NCBI RefSeq assembly: GCF_000010525.1
Contig: NC_009937.1
Span: 3,229,501 to 3,293,500 of the forward strand
Origin: Azorhizobium caulinodans ORS 571
GTDB lineage: Bacteria; Pseudomonadota; Alphaproteobacteria; Rhizobiales; Xanthobacteraceae
DNA length: 64,000 nucleotides
Direction of reading: 5' to 3'
Shown here: positions 32,674-43,643 of the stretch, in pieces
Layout of the letters: every line of letters starts with the position of its first letter
Position numbering within the stretch: the first letter of the stretch is position 1
Translations under genes and position numbers: made by a program
The notes under the pieces: model-generated
The model's input: the letters and a program-made list of their open reading frames with translations, nothing else
Database searches by the model: none
Told to the model about the DNA's origin: nothing

Positions 32674-32795
32674 CGCAGCCGCGCCCGAGCGAGGCCGGAA
32701 ACCCGCGAATCGGTCTCGCCCACCCATCGGATGCGCGTCACGCCGTCGATGCCGAGAGCGATGTCTGCCGCGGGGAGTGAGACGAGGAAAGGCAT
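32670..32795 (-). CDS. Small hypothetical ORF, possible translational leader
   Basis: A 41-codon frame starting at 32795 with a strong GGAGG five bases upstream. Its TGA overlaps the ATG of the class V aminotransferase (TGATG). The peptide begins MPFLVSLPAADIALGIDG and ends with an arginine-rich GLARARLR. It has no recognised family. Its position suggests coupling of translation to the downstream gene, whose own start lacks a good ribosome binding site. It could equally be chance open sequence in GC-rich DNA. Confidence 0.35.
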   Translation of the reverse strand: MPFLVSLPAADIALGIDGVTRIRWVGETDSRVSGLARARLR

Positions 32796-32925
32796 CCGGT
32801 CCTCCATGCCGCCAGGGCTCTTCTGCCCGGCGGCACACATGAGGATAGCCGAAGATGCACGGCCGGCGGAGGAGAGCTTTCGCCTCCTTCCCCGTCGGTT
32901 CGGGCGGCGGTTCGAGACCGCGCCA

Positions 32926-34068
32926 TCACCCGGCGTTGGTCGCTTCCAGTTCCGGCGGCAGGGCGCGGACGGGCAGACGGGCGCCGTCGAAGCGATAGGG
33001 CGGCGCCAGAATATAGCGGGGCGCCCCGGCTCCCTCCTCGCTCCGCACCACCATGCCCGCACGCTGTGCCCGGCCGGAGGTCAGCGCCTCGTGCAGACCC
33101 AGCACCTCGCCGGCCGGGATGCCGGCGGCCCGCAGGCTCGCCAGCAGTTCGGCGCGGGTGCGGCGGGCGAGTTCCGCCCGCAGCTCCGGCAGCAGGTCGG
33201 CTCGGTTGCGGGAGCGCTCCAGATTGGTGGCGAAACGGGGATCGGCGGCGAGGTCGGGCCGCCCGATCACGCTCGTGCAGAAGCGCTGGAACTGGGCGTT
33301 GTTGCCCACCGTGATGACCAGCGCCCCATCCTGCGCGTCGAAGACGCCGTAGGGCACGATGGAGGGATGGGCATTGCCGTAGCGCGGCGGATCGATGCCC
33401 TGCACCAGCGCTTCAAGGCCATAATAGGAGGTGAGCGCCAGCCCGCTGTCGAACAGCGCCAGCTCCACCCGGCTGCCCTTGCCGGTGCGCTCGCGCTTGT
33501 AGAGCGCGGCCAGCAGGGCCTGCGCCGCATACTGGCCGGTGAAGAGGTCCACCGCCGCGAGGCCGAACTTCAGCGGCGGGCGCTCGGCCTCGCCGTTCAG
33601 CGCCATGAGACCCGCCTCGCCCTGGACCAGAAGGTCATAGCCGGGGCGGCTCGCCTCCGGCCCCTCGCTGCCGTAGCCGGAAATGGAGCAATAGATGAGA
33701 CGGGGGTTCTCCGCCGCCAGCGCCTCGTATCCGAGCCCGAGCTTGTCCGCCCCGCCGGTCTTGAAATTCTGCACCACGATGTCGGCGTCGCGGGCCATCG
33801 CCTTCACCTGCGCCAGTCCCTCGGGTGTCGCAAGGTCGATGCTGACGGAGCGCTTGTTGCGGTTCACCGCATCGAAATAGGAGGTGGTGGTGCGCCCGGT
33901 GCGCAGGCCCCAGTCGCGCGTATCGTCGCCCCGCTCGGGATGCTCCACCTTCACCACATCCGCGCCGAGGTCGCCCAGCACCATGGCGCACCAGGGACCG
34001 GCGAGGATGCGGGAGAGGTCCAGCACGCGCACGCCGGCCAGCGGCAGATCGGAAGGGGCGTCGGTCAT
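32926..34068 (-). CDS. Family III CoA-transferase (CaiB/BaiF type)
   Basis: A 380-residue class III CoA-transferase, which moves CoA between carboxylic acids through an aspartyl-CoA thioester. Family blocks are GVRVLDLSRILAGPWC, GDLGADVVKVEHP, NRNKRSVSIDLATPEG and SISGYG. The catalytic aspartate is probably Asp145 in RPGYDLLVQGEAGLM. It lies 16 bp after the IclR gene within the leftward catabolic operon. It could activate an acid imported by the Liv-type transporter using succinyl-CoA or acetyl-CoA, as an alternative to the PimA-like ligase. The substrate is not determinable from sequence. Confidence 0.9.
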   Translation of the reverse strand: MTDAPSDLPLAGVRVLDLSRILAGPWCAMVLGDLGADVVKVEHPERGDDTRDWGLRTGRTTTSYFDAVNRNKRSVSIDLATPEGLAQVKAMARDADIVVQNFKTGGADKLGLGYEALAAENPRLIYCSISGYGSEGPEASRPGYDLLVQGEAGLMALNGEAERPPLKFGLAAVDLFTGQYAAQALLAALYKRERTGKGSRVELALFDSGLALTSYYGLEALVQGIDPPRYGNAHPSIVPYGVFDAQDGALVITVGNNAQFQRFCTSVIGRPDLAADPRFATNLERSRNRADLLPELRAELARRTRAELLASLRAAGIPAGEVLGLHEALTSGRAQRAGMVVRSEEGAGAPRYILAPPYRFDGARLPVRALPPELEATNAG

Positions 34069-34084
34069 TCGTCTGTCCTCGGGG

Positions 34085-34897
34085 TCAGGCGCCCATCACG
34101 CCATCCAGCCGACGCACCATCTCGATGAGGCGCGGACGCACCTCCTCCATGAGGAATTCTGGGCTGGTGATGACGGTGGGAGCACCGCAATTGATGGCCA
34201 TGGGCGGCATGCCGCCGCCGGGCCGAAAGCCCAGGGCGATCGCGCTCACATTCTCCTGCCACTCGCCGAAGGAGCAGCAGCAGCCGATGGTCGCCTGATC
34301 CTCGATGGCCTTTTCGAGATTGGCCTTCACCTTGGGCCAGGCGAGCGGATCGAGCATCCGCAGTTCCTCGAACAAGGGCGCTCGCTCCGCCTCGGTGAGG
34401 GCAGCGATATAGGCGCGGCCGATGGAGGAGCGCACCATGGACATGCGCACGCCCACATCGATGTTCAGCGAGATGGCGGCGGGCCCCCGCTGGCTTTCTA
34501 CATAGCGCATGCTCAGGCGGTCGCGAACCGCGAGGCCGACCGAGGCACCGGAGAAATTGGCAAGATCGCGCATGGCGGGGCGGGCGAGCTGGCGCACGTC
34601 CAGGCCGCCCAGGGCCACGGTGCTGAGCGCCACGAGCTGGGTGCCCAGCCGATACTTGCCCACCTCCTCGACGAAATGCAGATAGCCGAGCTTGGTGAGG
34701 GTGTAGGTCAGGCGCGAGACCGTGGACCGGGGCAGCTTGCAACGGTCGGCAATCTCGTGATTGGCCAGAAAGGTCTCGCCCCGCTTGAAGCACGCCAGAA
34801 CCTCCAGCCCGCGCGCGAGGGCGGTGACGAAGTGCCGGTCTTCCTTGGCATCGCCTTCGTCGAGGTCGCTCGTCTGGGCTTCGGGCTGGGTCATCAT
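34085..34897 (-). CDS. IclR-family regulator of the Liv/pim locus
   Basis: A 270-residue regulator. The N-terminal winged helix-turn-helix is ANHEIADRCKLPRSTVSRLT, followed by TLTKLGYLHF and KYRLGTQLVAL. The C-terminal half is the IclR effector domain with GRAYIAALTE and a CCCSFGEWQENVSAIA segment, then PEFLMEEVRPRLIEM. It is embedded in the leftward operon between an enoyl-CoA hydratase and the CoA-transferase. This embedded position suggests control of its own operon and of the divergent pim genes, through the IclR-like inverted repeats at 41387-41554 (inference). Two adjacent ATG codons start it; the first, at 34897, is used here. Confidence 0.9.
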   Translation of the reverse strand: MMTQPEAQTSDLDEGDAKEDRHFVTALARGLEVLACFKRGETFLANHEIADRCKLPRSTVSRLTYTLTKLGYLHFVEEVGKYRLGTQLVALSTVALGGLDVRQLARPAMRDLANFSGASVGLAVRDRLSMRYVESQRGPAAISLNIDVGVRMSMVRSSIGRAYIAALTEAERAPLFEELRMLDPLAWPKVKANLEKAIEDQATIGCCCSFGEWQENVSAIALGFRPGGGMPPMAINCGAPTVITSPEFLMEEVRPRLIEMVRRLDGVMGA

Positions 34898-34929
34898 GGT
34901 TTCCGGTCGGCGGTGCGGATCAGGAGCGC

Positions 34930-35688
34930 TCAGGATGCGCCGTCCCGCTTCTTGAAGAAACGGGCAAAGGCGGCCTGTGCCGCAGGCCCCCGCCGCAGGG
35001 CATGGAAGCTCTCCGCCTCCAGCGCAAGGGCGGCGGACACCGCATCGCGCGTATGGGCGCGCAGGAGACGCTTGGTGGCGAGCACGGATTCCGGCGGCAG
35101 GGCCGCTAGCGCACCGGCCTTCTCCAGCGCCAGTGCCAGGGCGCCGTCCTTCGCCGTCACCGCATTGATGAGGCCCGCGTCGCAGGCGACATCCGGGCCG
35201 AAGGCCTCGCCCAGCATCAGCAACTCGGCCGCCATCTTGGTGCCGGCGATGCGGGGCAGCAGGTAGCTGGAGGCGCCTTCCGGGCAGAGGCCGAGCGCGG
35301 CGAACGGCAGGCGGAAGGTGGCGCCCGCCCCCGCATAGGCGAGATCGCAATGGAGCAGCATCGTCGTGCCGATGCCCACCGCAAAACCTTCGACGGCCGC
35401 CAGCAGCGGCGTGCCGCAGGCGGTCAGCGCCTGAAGGAAGGTCAGGCCCGCGCTGGGCCCGGTGTCGCTGGTGTCCTGAAAATCGGAGAGATCATTGCCG
35501 GCGGTGAAGCAGCCTTCCGCGCCGGTGAGCACGATGGCGCGCACCGCCTCATCCGCATCGGCCGCCGCGATGGCCTCACCCAGCGCGCCATAGGTCGCCC
35601 GGTCCAGCGCATTGCGCCGCTGCGGCCGATTGATGGTGAGAAGGCGCACGCCCGGCTGGGGATCGCTGAGGAGCAGGCTCTCGGTCAT
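34930..35688 (-). CDS. Enoyl-CoA hydratase/isomerase (crotonase fold)
   Basis: A 252-residue crotonase-family enzyme. The CoA-binding and oxyanion regions are [27 protein letters not shown] and [21 protein letters not shown]. The catalytic block reads [15 protein letters not shown] instead of the GTxPGAGGTQRL of standard hydratases. It keeps one glutamate, a pattern seen in hydratase/isomerase members such as delta3-delta2-enoyl-CoA isomerases. Its ATG overlaps the stop of the upstream nitronate monooxygenase-like gene (TGATG), and GGAGGAG precedes it. In the pim pathway such an enzyme would complement the hydratase domain of PimF for shortened or unsaturated acyl-CoAs. Confidence 0.88.
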   Translation of the reverse strand: MTESLLLSDPQPGVRLLTINRPQRRNALDRATYGALGEAIAAADADEAVRAIVLTGAEGCFTAGNDLSDFQDTSDTGPSAGLTFLQALTACGTPLLAAVEGFAVGIGTTMLLHCDLAYAGAGATFRLPFAALGLCPEGASSYLLPRIAGTKMAAELLMLGEAFGPDVACDAGLINAVTAKDGALALALEKAGALAALPPESVLATKRLLRAHTRDAVSAALALEAESFHALRRGPAAQAAFARFFKKRDGAS

Positions 35689-36683
35689 CAGGCTTCTCCT
35701 CCGGCAAAGCGGGCCGCGGTGGCCGCGAGGCGCTCGCGCGCCGTGGCATATTCGTGCGCGAGACGGTCCACCACCTGCGCCACCGGGGGCACGTCGCCAA
35801 TGGTGCCGACTCCCTGCCCCGCGCCCCACACATCCTTCCACGCCTTCACCCGGCCGGAGCCGAAGTTCATGGACGACTTGTCCGCATGGGGCAGCGCATC
35901 CGGATCGAGGCCCGAGGCCACGATGGAGGGCTTGAGATAATTGCCCGGAACGCCGGTGAAGTAAGGCGTGTAGAGAATGTCCGCCGCCGCGCTCTCGGTG
36001 ATCATCTCCTTGTAGCGGGCGGCCGCATTGGCCTCCGCCGTGGCGATGAAGCGCGTGCCCATGTAAGCGAAGTCGGCCCCCATGGCCTGCGCCGCGAGGA
36101 TCGCGTCGCCCGTGGTGATGGAGCCGGACAGGGCGATCGGCCCGTCATAGAAGCGGCGCACCTCGCCCAGAAGCGCGAAGGGGCTGAGCGTGCCCGCATG
36201 ACCGCCCGCGCCGGCGCAGACGAGAATCAGTCCATCCACGCCCGCCTCCAGCGCCTTCTCCGCATGGCGCACGCTGATCACGTCGTGAAAGACCAGCCCG
36301 CCATAGGAATGGGCCTGCCGCACCACATCACCCGGCGGCCGCAGGGAGGTGATGATGAGCGGCACTTCATGGGCGACGCAGGTCTCCATGTCCCGCTCCA
36401 GACGGTCATTGGAAGCGTGGACGATCTGGTTCACCGCGAAGGGGGCGATGCGCCGGCCAGGATCGGCCGCCTGCGCCTCCGCAAGGCGCGTCTTGATGGT
36501 GGTGAGCCAGCCGTCCAGCGTGTCGGGCGCACGGGCATTGAGCGCCGGGAAGGAGCCGACGACGCCCGACAGGCACTCGGCAATGACAAGCTCCGGCCCC
36601 GACACGATGAACATGGGCGAGGCAATGACCGGAAGCCGCAGGCGGCCCTCCAGCGCCGGGGGCAGCGGGCGGCGCGTGCTCAT
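35688..36683 (-). CDS. Nitronate monooxygenase-family FMN protein
   Basis: A 331-residue FMN-binding TIM barrel of the nitronate monooxygenase (2-nitropropane dioxygenase) family. It starts with [19 protein letters not shown], contains [21 protein letters not shown], the loop [17 protein letters not shown] and the FMN-phosphate segment [27 protein letters not shown]. The family oxidises nitronates, but many members placed in acyl-CoA operons have unknown substrates and may be acyl-CoA reductase-like or oxidase-like flavoenzymes. It overlaps livF by four bases and the hydratase gene by one base, so it is tightly coupled to uptake and beta-oxidation genes. Confidence 0.87.
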   Translation of the reverse strand: MSTRRPLPPALEGRLRLPVIASPMFIVSGPELVIAECLSGVVGSFPALNARAPDTLDGWLTTIKTRLAEAQAADPGRRIAPFAVNQIVHASNDRLERDMETCVAHEVPLIITSLRPPGDVVRQAHSYGGLVFHDVISVRHAEKALEAGVDGLILVCAGAGGHAGTLSPFALLGEVRRFYDGPIALSGSITTGDAILAAQAMGADFAYMGTRFIATAEANAAARYKEMITESAAADILYTPYFTGVPGNYLKPSIVASGLDPDALPHADKSSMNFGSGRVKAWKDVWGAGQGVGTIGDVPPVAQVVDRLAHEYATARERLAATAARFAGGEA

Positions 36684-37390
36684 GCTGCCGCGCCTTCGCG
36701 GGCGAAATAGAGATCGTGCAGCCGGTCGAGATCGATGCCGGCCGCCGGTTCGGACATCACCACCTTGCCGGAGCGGATGAGGTGCACATCGTCCGCCACC
36801 GACAGAGCGATGCGGGTGTTCTGCTCGATGAGCACGATGGTCGTGCCCTCTTCCTTGAGGCGGCGGATGATCTCGAACACCTCGTTGACGATCACCGGCG
36901 CGAGACCCAGGGACGGCTCGTCGATGAGCAGGATGCGGGGCTTGGCCATGAGCCCGCGCCCCATGGCCACCATCTGCGCCTCGCCGCCCGAAAGCGAGCC
37001 GGCGAGCTGCGCCCGCCGCTCCTTGAGGCGCGGGAAGAAGCTGTACATGCGCTCAAGATTGGCCGACAGGTCGCCCCGGCAGCGGGCCGGATAGGCGCCG
37101 AGAAAGAGGTTTTCCTCCACCGTCATGTCGCGGAAGACGAGGCGGCCTTCCGGCACCATGACGAGGCCCTGCGCCGCCAGATCCCAGGTCTTGCCCTTCA
37201 GGGGGGCGCCATCGAGCAGGATCTCGCCCGTGTGCGGCACGAGGCCCGTCAGCGCCCGCAGGAGCGTGGTCTTGCCGGCGCCGTTCGGCCCCACGATGGA
37301 GGTGAGCGCGCCGGCGCGGAACTTCAGGTTCACGTCCCACAGCACGGTAATGGCGCCATAGCCGGCGGAGAGGTTGCGCGTCTCAAGCAT
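36680..37390 (-). CDS. livF: Branched-chain-amino-acid-type ABC transporter ATPase LivF
   Basis: A 236-residue ABC ATPase. Walker A is GPNGAGKTTLL, the signature is LSGGEAQMVAMGRGLM and Walker B is RILLIDEPSLGLAP. The EGRLVFRDMTVEENLFLGAY segment is characteristic of LivF. It forms the cytoplasmic ATPase pair with LivG. The start at 37390 overlaps livG by eight bases. Substrates of this HAAT family range from amino acids to aromatic and aliphatic acids; here the neighbouring pim-like genes suggest a dicarboxylate or related acid (inference). Confidence 0.94.
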   Translation of the reverse strand: MLETRNLSAGYGAITVLWDVNLKFRAGALTSIVGPNGAGKTTLLRALTGLVPHTGEILLDGAPLKGKTWDLAAQGLVMVPEGRLVFRDMTVEENLFLGAYPARCRGDLSANLERMYSFFPRLKERRAQLAGSLSGGEAQMVAMGRGLMAKPRILLIDEPSLGLAPVIVNEVFEIIRRLKEEGTTIVLIEQNTRIALSVADDVHLIRSGKVVMSEPAAGIDLDRLHDLYFAREGAAA

Positions 37391-38093
37391 GGGCCGCCCC
37401 CGTATAGCTTTCCACCACCGCCGGATTGTTGAACACCTCGGCCGGCGTGCCGTCGGCAATGAGCTGGCCGAAGTTCAGCACCACCGCACGGGTGCACAGG
37501 TTCGAGATGGTCTCGATGTCATGCTCGACGATCACGATGGTGAGGCCGAACAGCGCGTGCAGCTCCTTCAGCTTCAGCATGAAGCTGCGCTTGGCGTTGC
37601 TCTCCAGCCCCGCCAGCACCTCGTCCAGCAGCAGCAGGCGGGGCTCGGTGGCCAGCGCCTTGGCGATCTCCAGCCGCTTCAGCTCCTGAAGCGCCAGGGC
37701 CGATGCCGCATCGGCATCCGCCTTGTGGGAGAGCTGCATCACCTCGAGAATCTCGTTGATGCGCGCGGGATCATTGCGGCCGGCGCCGAACACCTGCGCC
37801 ACCGTGAGGTTCTCGCGCACGGTGAGATGGTGCATGGGCTGCGGGATCTGGAAGGTGCGCCCGATGCCCGCTTTGGCCCGCCGGTGCAGCGGCAGGCCGG
37901 TGATATCCTGCCCGCCGACGCTGATGCGCCCGCGCGCCCGCACAAGGCCCGAAATGGAGTTGAACAGCGTCGTCTTGCCGGCGCCATTGGGGCCGACAAG
38001 GCCGAGAATCTCGCCCTTCTCGACCGAGAAGCTGATGTTGGACAGCGCGAGCAGGCCGCCGAAGCGGACGGAGACGCCCTCAAGCGCGAGCAT
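37383..38093 (-). CDS. livG: Branched-chain-amino-acid-type ABC transporter ATPase LivG
   Basis: A 236-residue ABC ATPase with Walker A GPNGAGKTTLFNSISG and Walker B RLLLLDEVLAGLES. The signature helix is degenerate: ALALQELKRLEIAKAL stands where an LSxGxxR block is expected, a frequent LivG variation. RTFQIPQPMHHLTVRENL is typical of LivG. The ATG at 38093 lies inside the end of livM (14-base overlap), so livM-livG-livF are translationally coupled. Confidence 0.93.
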   Translation of the reverse strand: MLALEGVSVRFGGLLALSNISFSVEKGEILGLVGPNGAGKTTLFNSISGLVRARGRISVGGQDITGLPLHRRAKAGIGRTFQIPQPMHHLTVRENLTVAQVFGAGRNDPARINEILEVMQLSHKADADAASALALQELKRLEIAKALATEPRLLLLDEVLAGLESNAKRSFMLKLKELHALFGLTIVIVEHDIETISNLCTRAVVLNFGQLIADGTPAEVFNNPAVVESYTGAAHA

Positions 38094-39069
38094 GATGCTT
38101 GCCTCCGCTGCGGGAGAAGAAACGGGACAGAAGACCGGCAAGGCCGTTCGGCGCCACCAGCACCATGATGGCGAGGAGGATGCCGAGCAGGATCTGGTGG
38201 CCGACGGGGATGAGGCTCTTGGCCACGACCTGATCGAACATGTAGATCACGATGGCGCCGAGCACCGGCCCGAGCACCGTGCGATAGCCGCCGAACACCG
38301 CCGCGATGATCGGCATCACGCTCCAGATGCCGGAGAAGGCATAATCCGGTTCCAGGAAGCCGATGATGTGCGCGTTCAGCGCGCCGAACATGCCGGCGAT
38401 GAAGGCCGAGAGCATCAGCATCCAGGTCTTGAGCAGGGTGCTGTTCACGCCCACGACCCGGGTCGCATCCTCGCTCTCCGCGATGGCCCGGAGCGCGATG
38501 CCCACATGGCTCCGGCGGATGGCCACGTAGATGATGGCGCAGATGACCACCATCGCCAGCACCAGAACGTAGCTGCCGTGGCGCTCGGCGAGATTGAAGC
38601 CGAACAGCGTGGGCAGGCCGGGATAGCGCTGGAGGCCCGCGGCGCCACCGGTCAGCCAGGTGGCCTCGGTGGCGAGAATGCGGAAGATCTGCGCATAGGC
38701 GAGGATGGCGAGGGCGAAATAGGGCCCCGAGAGCCGCAGCGCCGGCAGCATGGCGAGCGAGGAAATGGTTGCGATAAGGCCGGCCAGCGGGATCGCCAGC
38801 AGCACCGGCACGCCGAGCCGCGCCGCCAGCAGCGCCGAGGCATAGGAGCCGACCCCGAAGAAGGCTGCATGGCCGAACGAGACCATGCCGCCGAGATTGC
38901 CGAGCAGCGCCCAGGAGAGGGCGAGACCGGCGAGGATGAGGGCGGAGATGAGCAGCCCCAGCATGTAGGGGCTGGCGCCCGCCGCCAGCGGCAGCAGGGC
39001 GACGACCACGAGGCCGGCCCCGAGGGCAAGGCTGCGGCCGGAGAGTATGGGAGAGGACGTCTGTGACAT
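38080..39069 (-). CDS. livM: Branched-chain-amino-acid-type ABC transporter permease LivM
   Basis: A 329-residue inner-membrane permease with about nine to ten hydrophobic segments. The LivM hallmark is NLGGMVSFGHAAFFGVGSYA, and the coupling loop that contacts the ATPases is RRSHVGIALRAIAESEDATR. The C-terminus is short and basic. The start at 39069 was chosen because an upstream open stretch belongs to the reverse reading of livH. It is 10 bp after livH. Confidence 0.93.
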   Translation of the reverse strand: MSQTSSPILSGRSLALGAGLVVVALLPLAAGASPYMLGLLISALILAGLALSWALLGNLGGMVSFGHAAFFGVGSYASALLAARLGVPVLLAIPLAGLIATISSLAMLPALRLSGPYFALAILAYAQIFRILATEATWLTGGAAGLQRYPGLPTLFGFNLAERHGSYVLVLAMVVICAIIYVAIRRSHVGIALRAIAESEDATRVVGVNSTLLKTWMLMLSAFIAGMFGALNAHIIGFLEPDYAFSGIWSVMPIIAAVFGGYRTVLGPVLGAIVIYMFDQVVAKSLIPVGHQILLGILLAIMVLVAPNGLAGLLSRFFSRSGGKHHARA

Positions 39070-39079
39070 GGCTCGCCTC

Positions 39080-39952
39080 TCAGCCGCGGCGGGCGCTGGC
39101 GCCGAACAGGCCGTTCGGCATGAGGAAGAGGACCAGCAGGAACAGCACCATGCCGGCGAGTTCCTGAAGGGCGGAGCTGGCGAAGGTGACGGTGAGCGCC
39201 TCCGTGACGCCGAGCAGCACGGCGCCGAGCAGAACACCCGGGATGGAGCCCACACCCGCCAGCACTGTGATGATGAAGGCCTTCACGGTGAGCGCGTGCC
39301 CCACCGCCGGCTGCACCACGCTCATGGTGTAGAGCGCGACACCCGCGACGCTCGCCAGAGCGCCGGCCACCAGGAAGGCCACCGTCTCGATGCGGGTAGG
39401 ATTGATGCCCATGAGCTTGGCGGCGCCGCGATTGGACGACACGGCGCGCACTGCCCGGCCGTACCAGCTCGCCTTCAGCCACCACCACAGGAAGCCCATC
39501 AGGACGATGGAGAGCCCGAAGGCGACGAGCTCGCCCTTCATGGCGAAGACGTCGCCGAAGGAAATGGCATCCTGAAGGAAGACCGAGGTGGTGGTGCGCA
39601 TGTCGCTGGCGAACACCAGCAGGATCGCATTGGTCAGGATGATGCCGACGGCGAAGGTGAGGATCAGCGAGTTGAGCTCGCGATGATCCTTGATCATGTT
39701 GACCAGCATGAACAGGACGATGCTGACGGCGGAGACGACCACCAGCGCCAGGGGGATGGCCATGTAGGGCTCGAGCCCCAGCCGCTGCTCCACCACATAG
39801 GCCATGTAGGCCGCGAGCAGCACCAGCTCGCCATGGGCCAGATTGATGATGCGCATGGCGCCGAAGGCGAGCGCGAGGCCGAGCGCCACAAGCGCATAGA
39901 CGCTGCCGATGAGCACGCCGGAGAACAGCGCCTGCAGGATGAGTTCGGTCAT
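39080..39952 (-). CDS. livH: Branched-chain-amino-acid-type ABC transporter permease LivH
   Basis: A 290-residue permease pairing with LivM. Its N-terminus has the family block GSVYALVALGLALAFG with RIINLAHGELVLLAAY. The coupling loop is SWYGRAVRAVSSNRGAAKLMGIN, and LAGVGSIPGVLLGAVLLG follows. About eight membrane spans are visible. Length is normal, and it follows the binding-protein gene after 79 bp. Confidence 0.94.
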   Translation of the reverse strand: MTELILQALFSGVLIGSVYALVALGLALAFGAMRIINLAHGELVLLAAYMAYVVEQRLGLEPYMAIPLALVVVSAVSIVLFMLVNMIKDHRELNSLILTFAVGIILTNAILLVFASDMRTTTSVFLQDAISFGDVFAMKGELVAFGLSIVLMGFLWWWLKASWYGRAVRAVSSNRGAAKLMGINPTRIETVAFLVAGALASVAGVALYTMSVVQPAVGHALTVKAFIITVLAGVGSIPGVLLGAVLLGVTEALTVTFASSALQELAGMVLFLLVLFLMPNGLFGASARRG

Positions 39953-40031
39953 GTCACCTCAGGGGGAGGCTGAACGGGAACGCGGGACGGAAGGACGGGC
40001 CCGCGCGCCTGAGGCACGCGGGCTCTCCGTG

Positions 40032-41204
40032 TCACCAGGGAAGGGCCGGATAGGCGATCTCGGCGGTGGCGGCGGACTTCGGCGACACCAGTACGATCTT
40101 GCCGTCGCGGTGCTGGCCCATGGAGAGCGCGAAGTTCGGATTGTCGCCCGTCTGGTCGAACTGGAGGCGGCCCAGCAGCGTCTCGCGGTCGGTCTTGCGC
40201 ATCTCGTCCACGAGGCCGCCCTTGTCCAGCGTGCCGGCGGTGGCGGCGCGCTGGATCGCCTCGCATAGCAGCGTGGTCTCGACGAAGCTCAGGGAGGCGA
40301 GATACTCGATGTCCTTGTTGAACATCTCCTTGTAGGTCGCCGCGAACTTCTGGCCCTCGGGGCTCTTCACTTCCACCGGATAGGGCAGGAAGGAGGTGCC
40401 GACCACGTTGTTCATGAGATCGGGGAATTCGGTGTACATCTTGGGGGTGGCCAGCGACCACGCGCCCACGATGAGCTTCACCTGCGGCTTCAGCACCTTG
40501 GCGGCGCGGATGATGCCCACATAGTCGTTCTCATAGGCCGACATCATGATGATGTCGGACTTATCCTGAAGCTTGATCTTGTTGATGATCGGCTTGAAAT
40601 CGGTGATCGCCGGATCAAATTTGTGAACCGTGACCTTGATGCCCTTGGCGGCGAGGTCCTTCTCCAGCCCCTCGGCAAGCAGGGCGGGCGCCTCCTTGGT
40701 AGAGGCGATGATGGAGACCGCCTGCGGCTTCAGATCGATCAGCAGATTGGCGATGCCGCGCTGGTAGCCGGCATTGTTGTTGATGCGGAAGAAGGTCTTG
40801 AGGCCGCGCTGGGTAAGCTCATCCGAGACTGCGCCGGCGGTGATGTAGACCTTGCCGAGCTTGTCGGCGGCGTCGGAAGCCGGGCCGACGATGTTCGAGC
40901 CGTAGCCGCCGATGATCGCCACCGAACCGGAGGCGGAGAGCTTCTCGACCGCGGAGACCGCCTTGGCGGGCGTGCTCTCGTCGTCGATCACATCCACCTT
41001 GAACTGCACCTTCGGCGAGTTGGCGTTGCACATGCGGATCGCCACCTGCATGCCTTCGTTGAAGGCCTGGCCGGAGCGCGCCAGCGAACCGGTGAGCGGC
41101 ATGTGGGCGCCGATCGTGACGACCTTCTCCTGCGCCTGAGCCACCGGCACACCTACCCCAAGGGCAAGCGCCAGCGTCGCCGATACGATGGCGGATCGGA
41201 CCAT
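40032..41204 (-). CDS. livK: Periplasmic substrate-binding protein of the Liv-type transporter
   Basis: A 390-residue binding protein with signal peptide (residues 1-24, ending PVAQA). The mature protein has the Leu/Ile/Val-binding fold: VTIGAHMPLTGSLARSGQAF, DDESTPAKAVSAVEKL and IIGGYGSNIVGPASDAADK. The ligand specificity residues cannot be read reliably. GGGAGG precedes the ATG at 41204. Being first in the leftward operon and divergent from pimF, it likely binds the acid that the locus degrades rather than leucine; the symbol denotes family only. Confidence 0.9.
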   Translation of the reverse strand: MVRSAIVSATLALALGVGVPVAQAQEKVVTIGAHMPLTGSLARSGQAFNEGMQVAIRMCNANSPKVQFKVDVIDDESTPAKAVSAVEKLSASGSVAIIGGYGSNIVGPASDAADKLGKVYITAGAVSDELTQRGLKTFFRINNNAGYQRGIANLLIDLKPQAVSIIASTKEAPALLAEGLEKDLAAKGIKVTVHKFDPAITDFKPIINKIKLQDKSDIIMMSAYENDYVGIIRAAKVLKPQVKLIVGAWSLATPKMYTEFPDLMNNVVGTSFLPYPVEVKSPEGQKFAATYKEMFNKDIEYLASLSFVETTLLCEAIQRAATAGTLDKGGLVDEMRKTDRETLLGRLQFDQTGDNPNFALSMGQHRDGKIVLVSPKSAATAEIAYPALPW

Positions 41205-41386
41205 GTGACTTCCTCCCGTTAGCGTTCCGGACACCCGCGGTCTTCCCGGGAAAAAGGCGGCGCCGGATCAGGCGCCCTACCTGCGAGATGACCGAAAGCG
41301 TCGTGCCGCGTTGCCTCCCATACGCGGTTGGGTCCGCGTGTATGGCCCCTTCCGCGACGGATCTCAGGGGCAAGAACTGCATCGCA

Positions 41387-41415
41387 TGCGGAACGCGGGA
41401 TTGTCAATTTCCGCA
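41387..41415. promoter_or_regulatory. Inverted repeat TGCGGAA-N15-TTCCGCA flanking the liv -35
   Basis: TGCGGAA at 41387-41393 and TTCCGCA at 41409-41415 form a perfect widely spaced palindrome. The minus-strand TTGACA at 41402-41407 lies between the arms. The half-site is that of the two 15-bp elements downstream, with one base changed. Confidence 0.6.
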
Positions 41416-41423
41416 GACATGAA

Positions 41424-41438
41424 TTCCGTATTGCAGAA
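41424..41438. promoter_or_regulatory. 15-bp IclR-like pseudo-palindrome, copy 1
   Basis: TTCCGTATTGCAGAA has 7-base arms around one central base. It matches copy 2 at 41540-41554 in 12 of 15 positions and with identical spacing. The right arm TGCAGAA is identical in both. Confidence 0.65.
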
Positions 41439-41539
41439 CATATAGCCGGATTTGGTAATCAGGAACCTCTCAGCACACCAGCCGACCTTGACAGCCGATC
41501 CGGCACGCTCCATCAACGAGCGGAATATGCAGACGATAG

Positions 41540-41554
41540 TTCTGCAATGCAGAA
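41540..41554. promoter_or_regulatory. 15-bp IclR-like perfect palindrome, copy 2
   Basis: TTCTGCAATGCAGAA is a perfect palindrome around the central A. It lies 13 bases before the pimF ATG and abuts its GGGAGG ribosome binding site, so binding here could block elongation or, if the start of transcription is near, initiation. Size and shape fit IclR-family operators. Confidence 0.7.
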
Positions 41555-41567
41555 TATGGGAGGACGC

Positions 41568-43642
<2,075 letters not shown>

Positions 43643-43643
<1 letters not shown>

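Larger units (their letters stand above)
41205..41567. promoter_or_regulatory. Divergent regulatory region between liv and pim operons
   Basis: 363 bases with no gene. It carries three related inverted repeats (given separately), two copies of a TTGACA-like -35, and is less GC-rich than its surroundings. On the plus strand TTGACA at 41488-41493 is followed 17 bases later by only a weak -10. On the minus strand TTGACA (complement of 41402-41407) sits between two repeat arms. The layout fits one regulator serving both operons. Confidence 0.7.
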
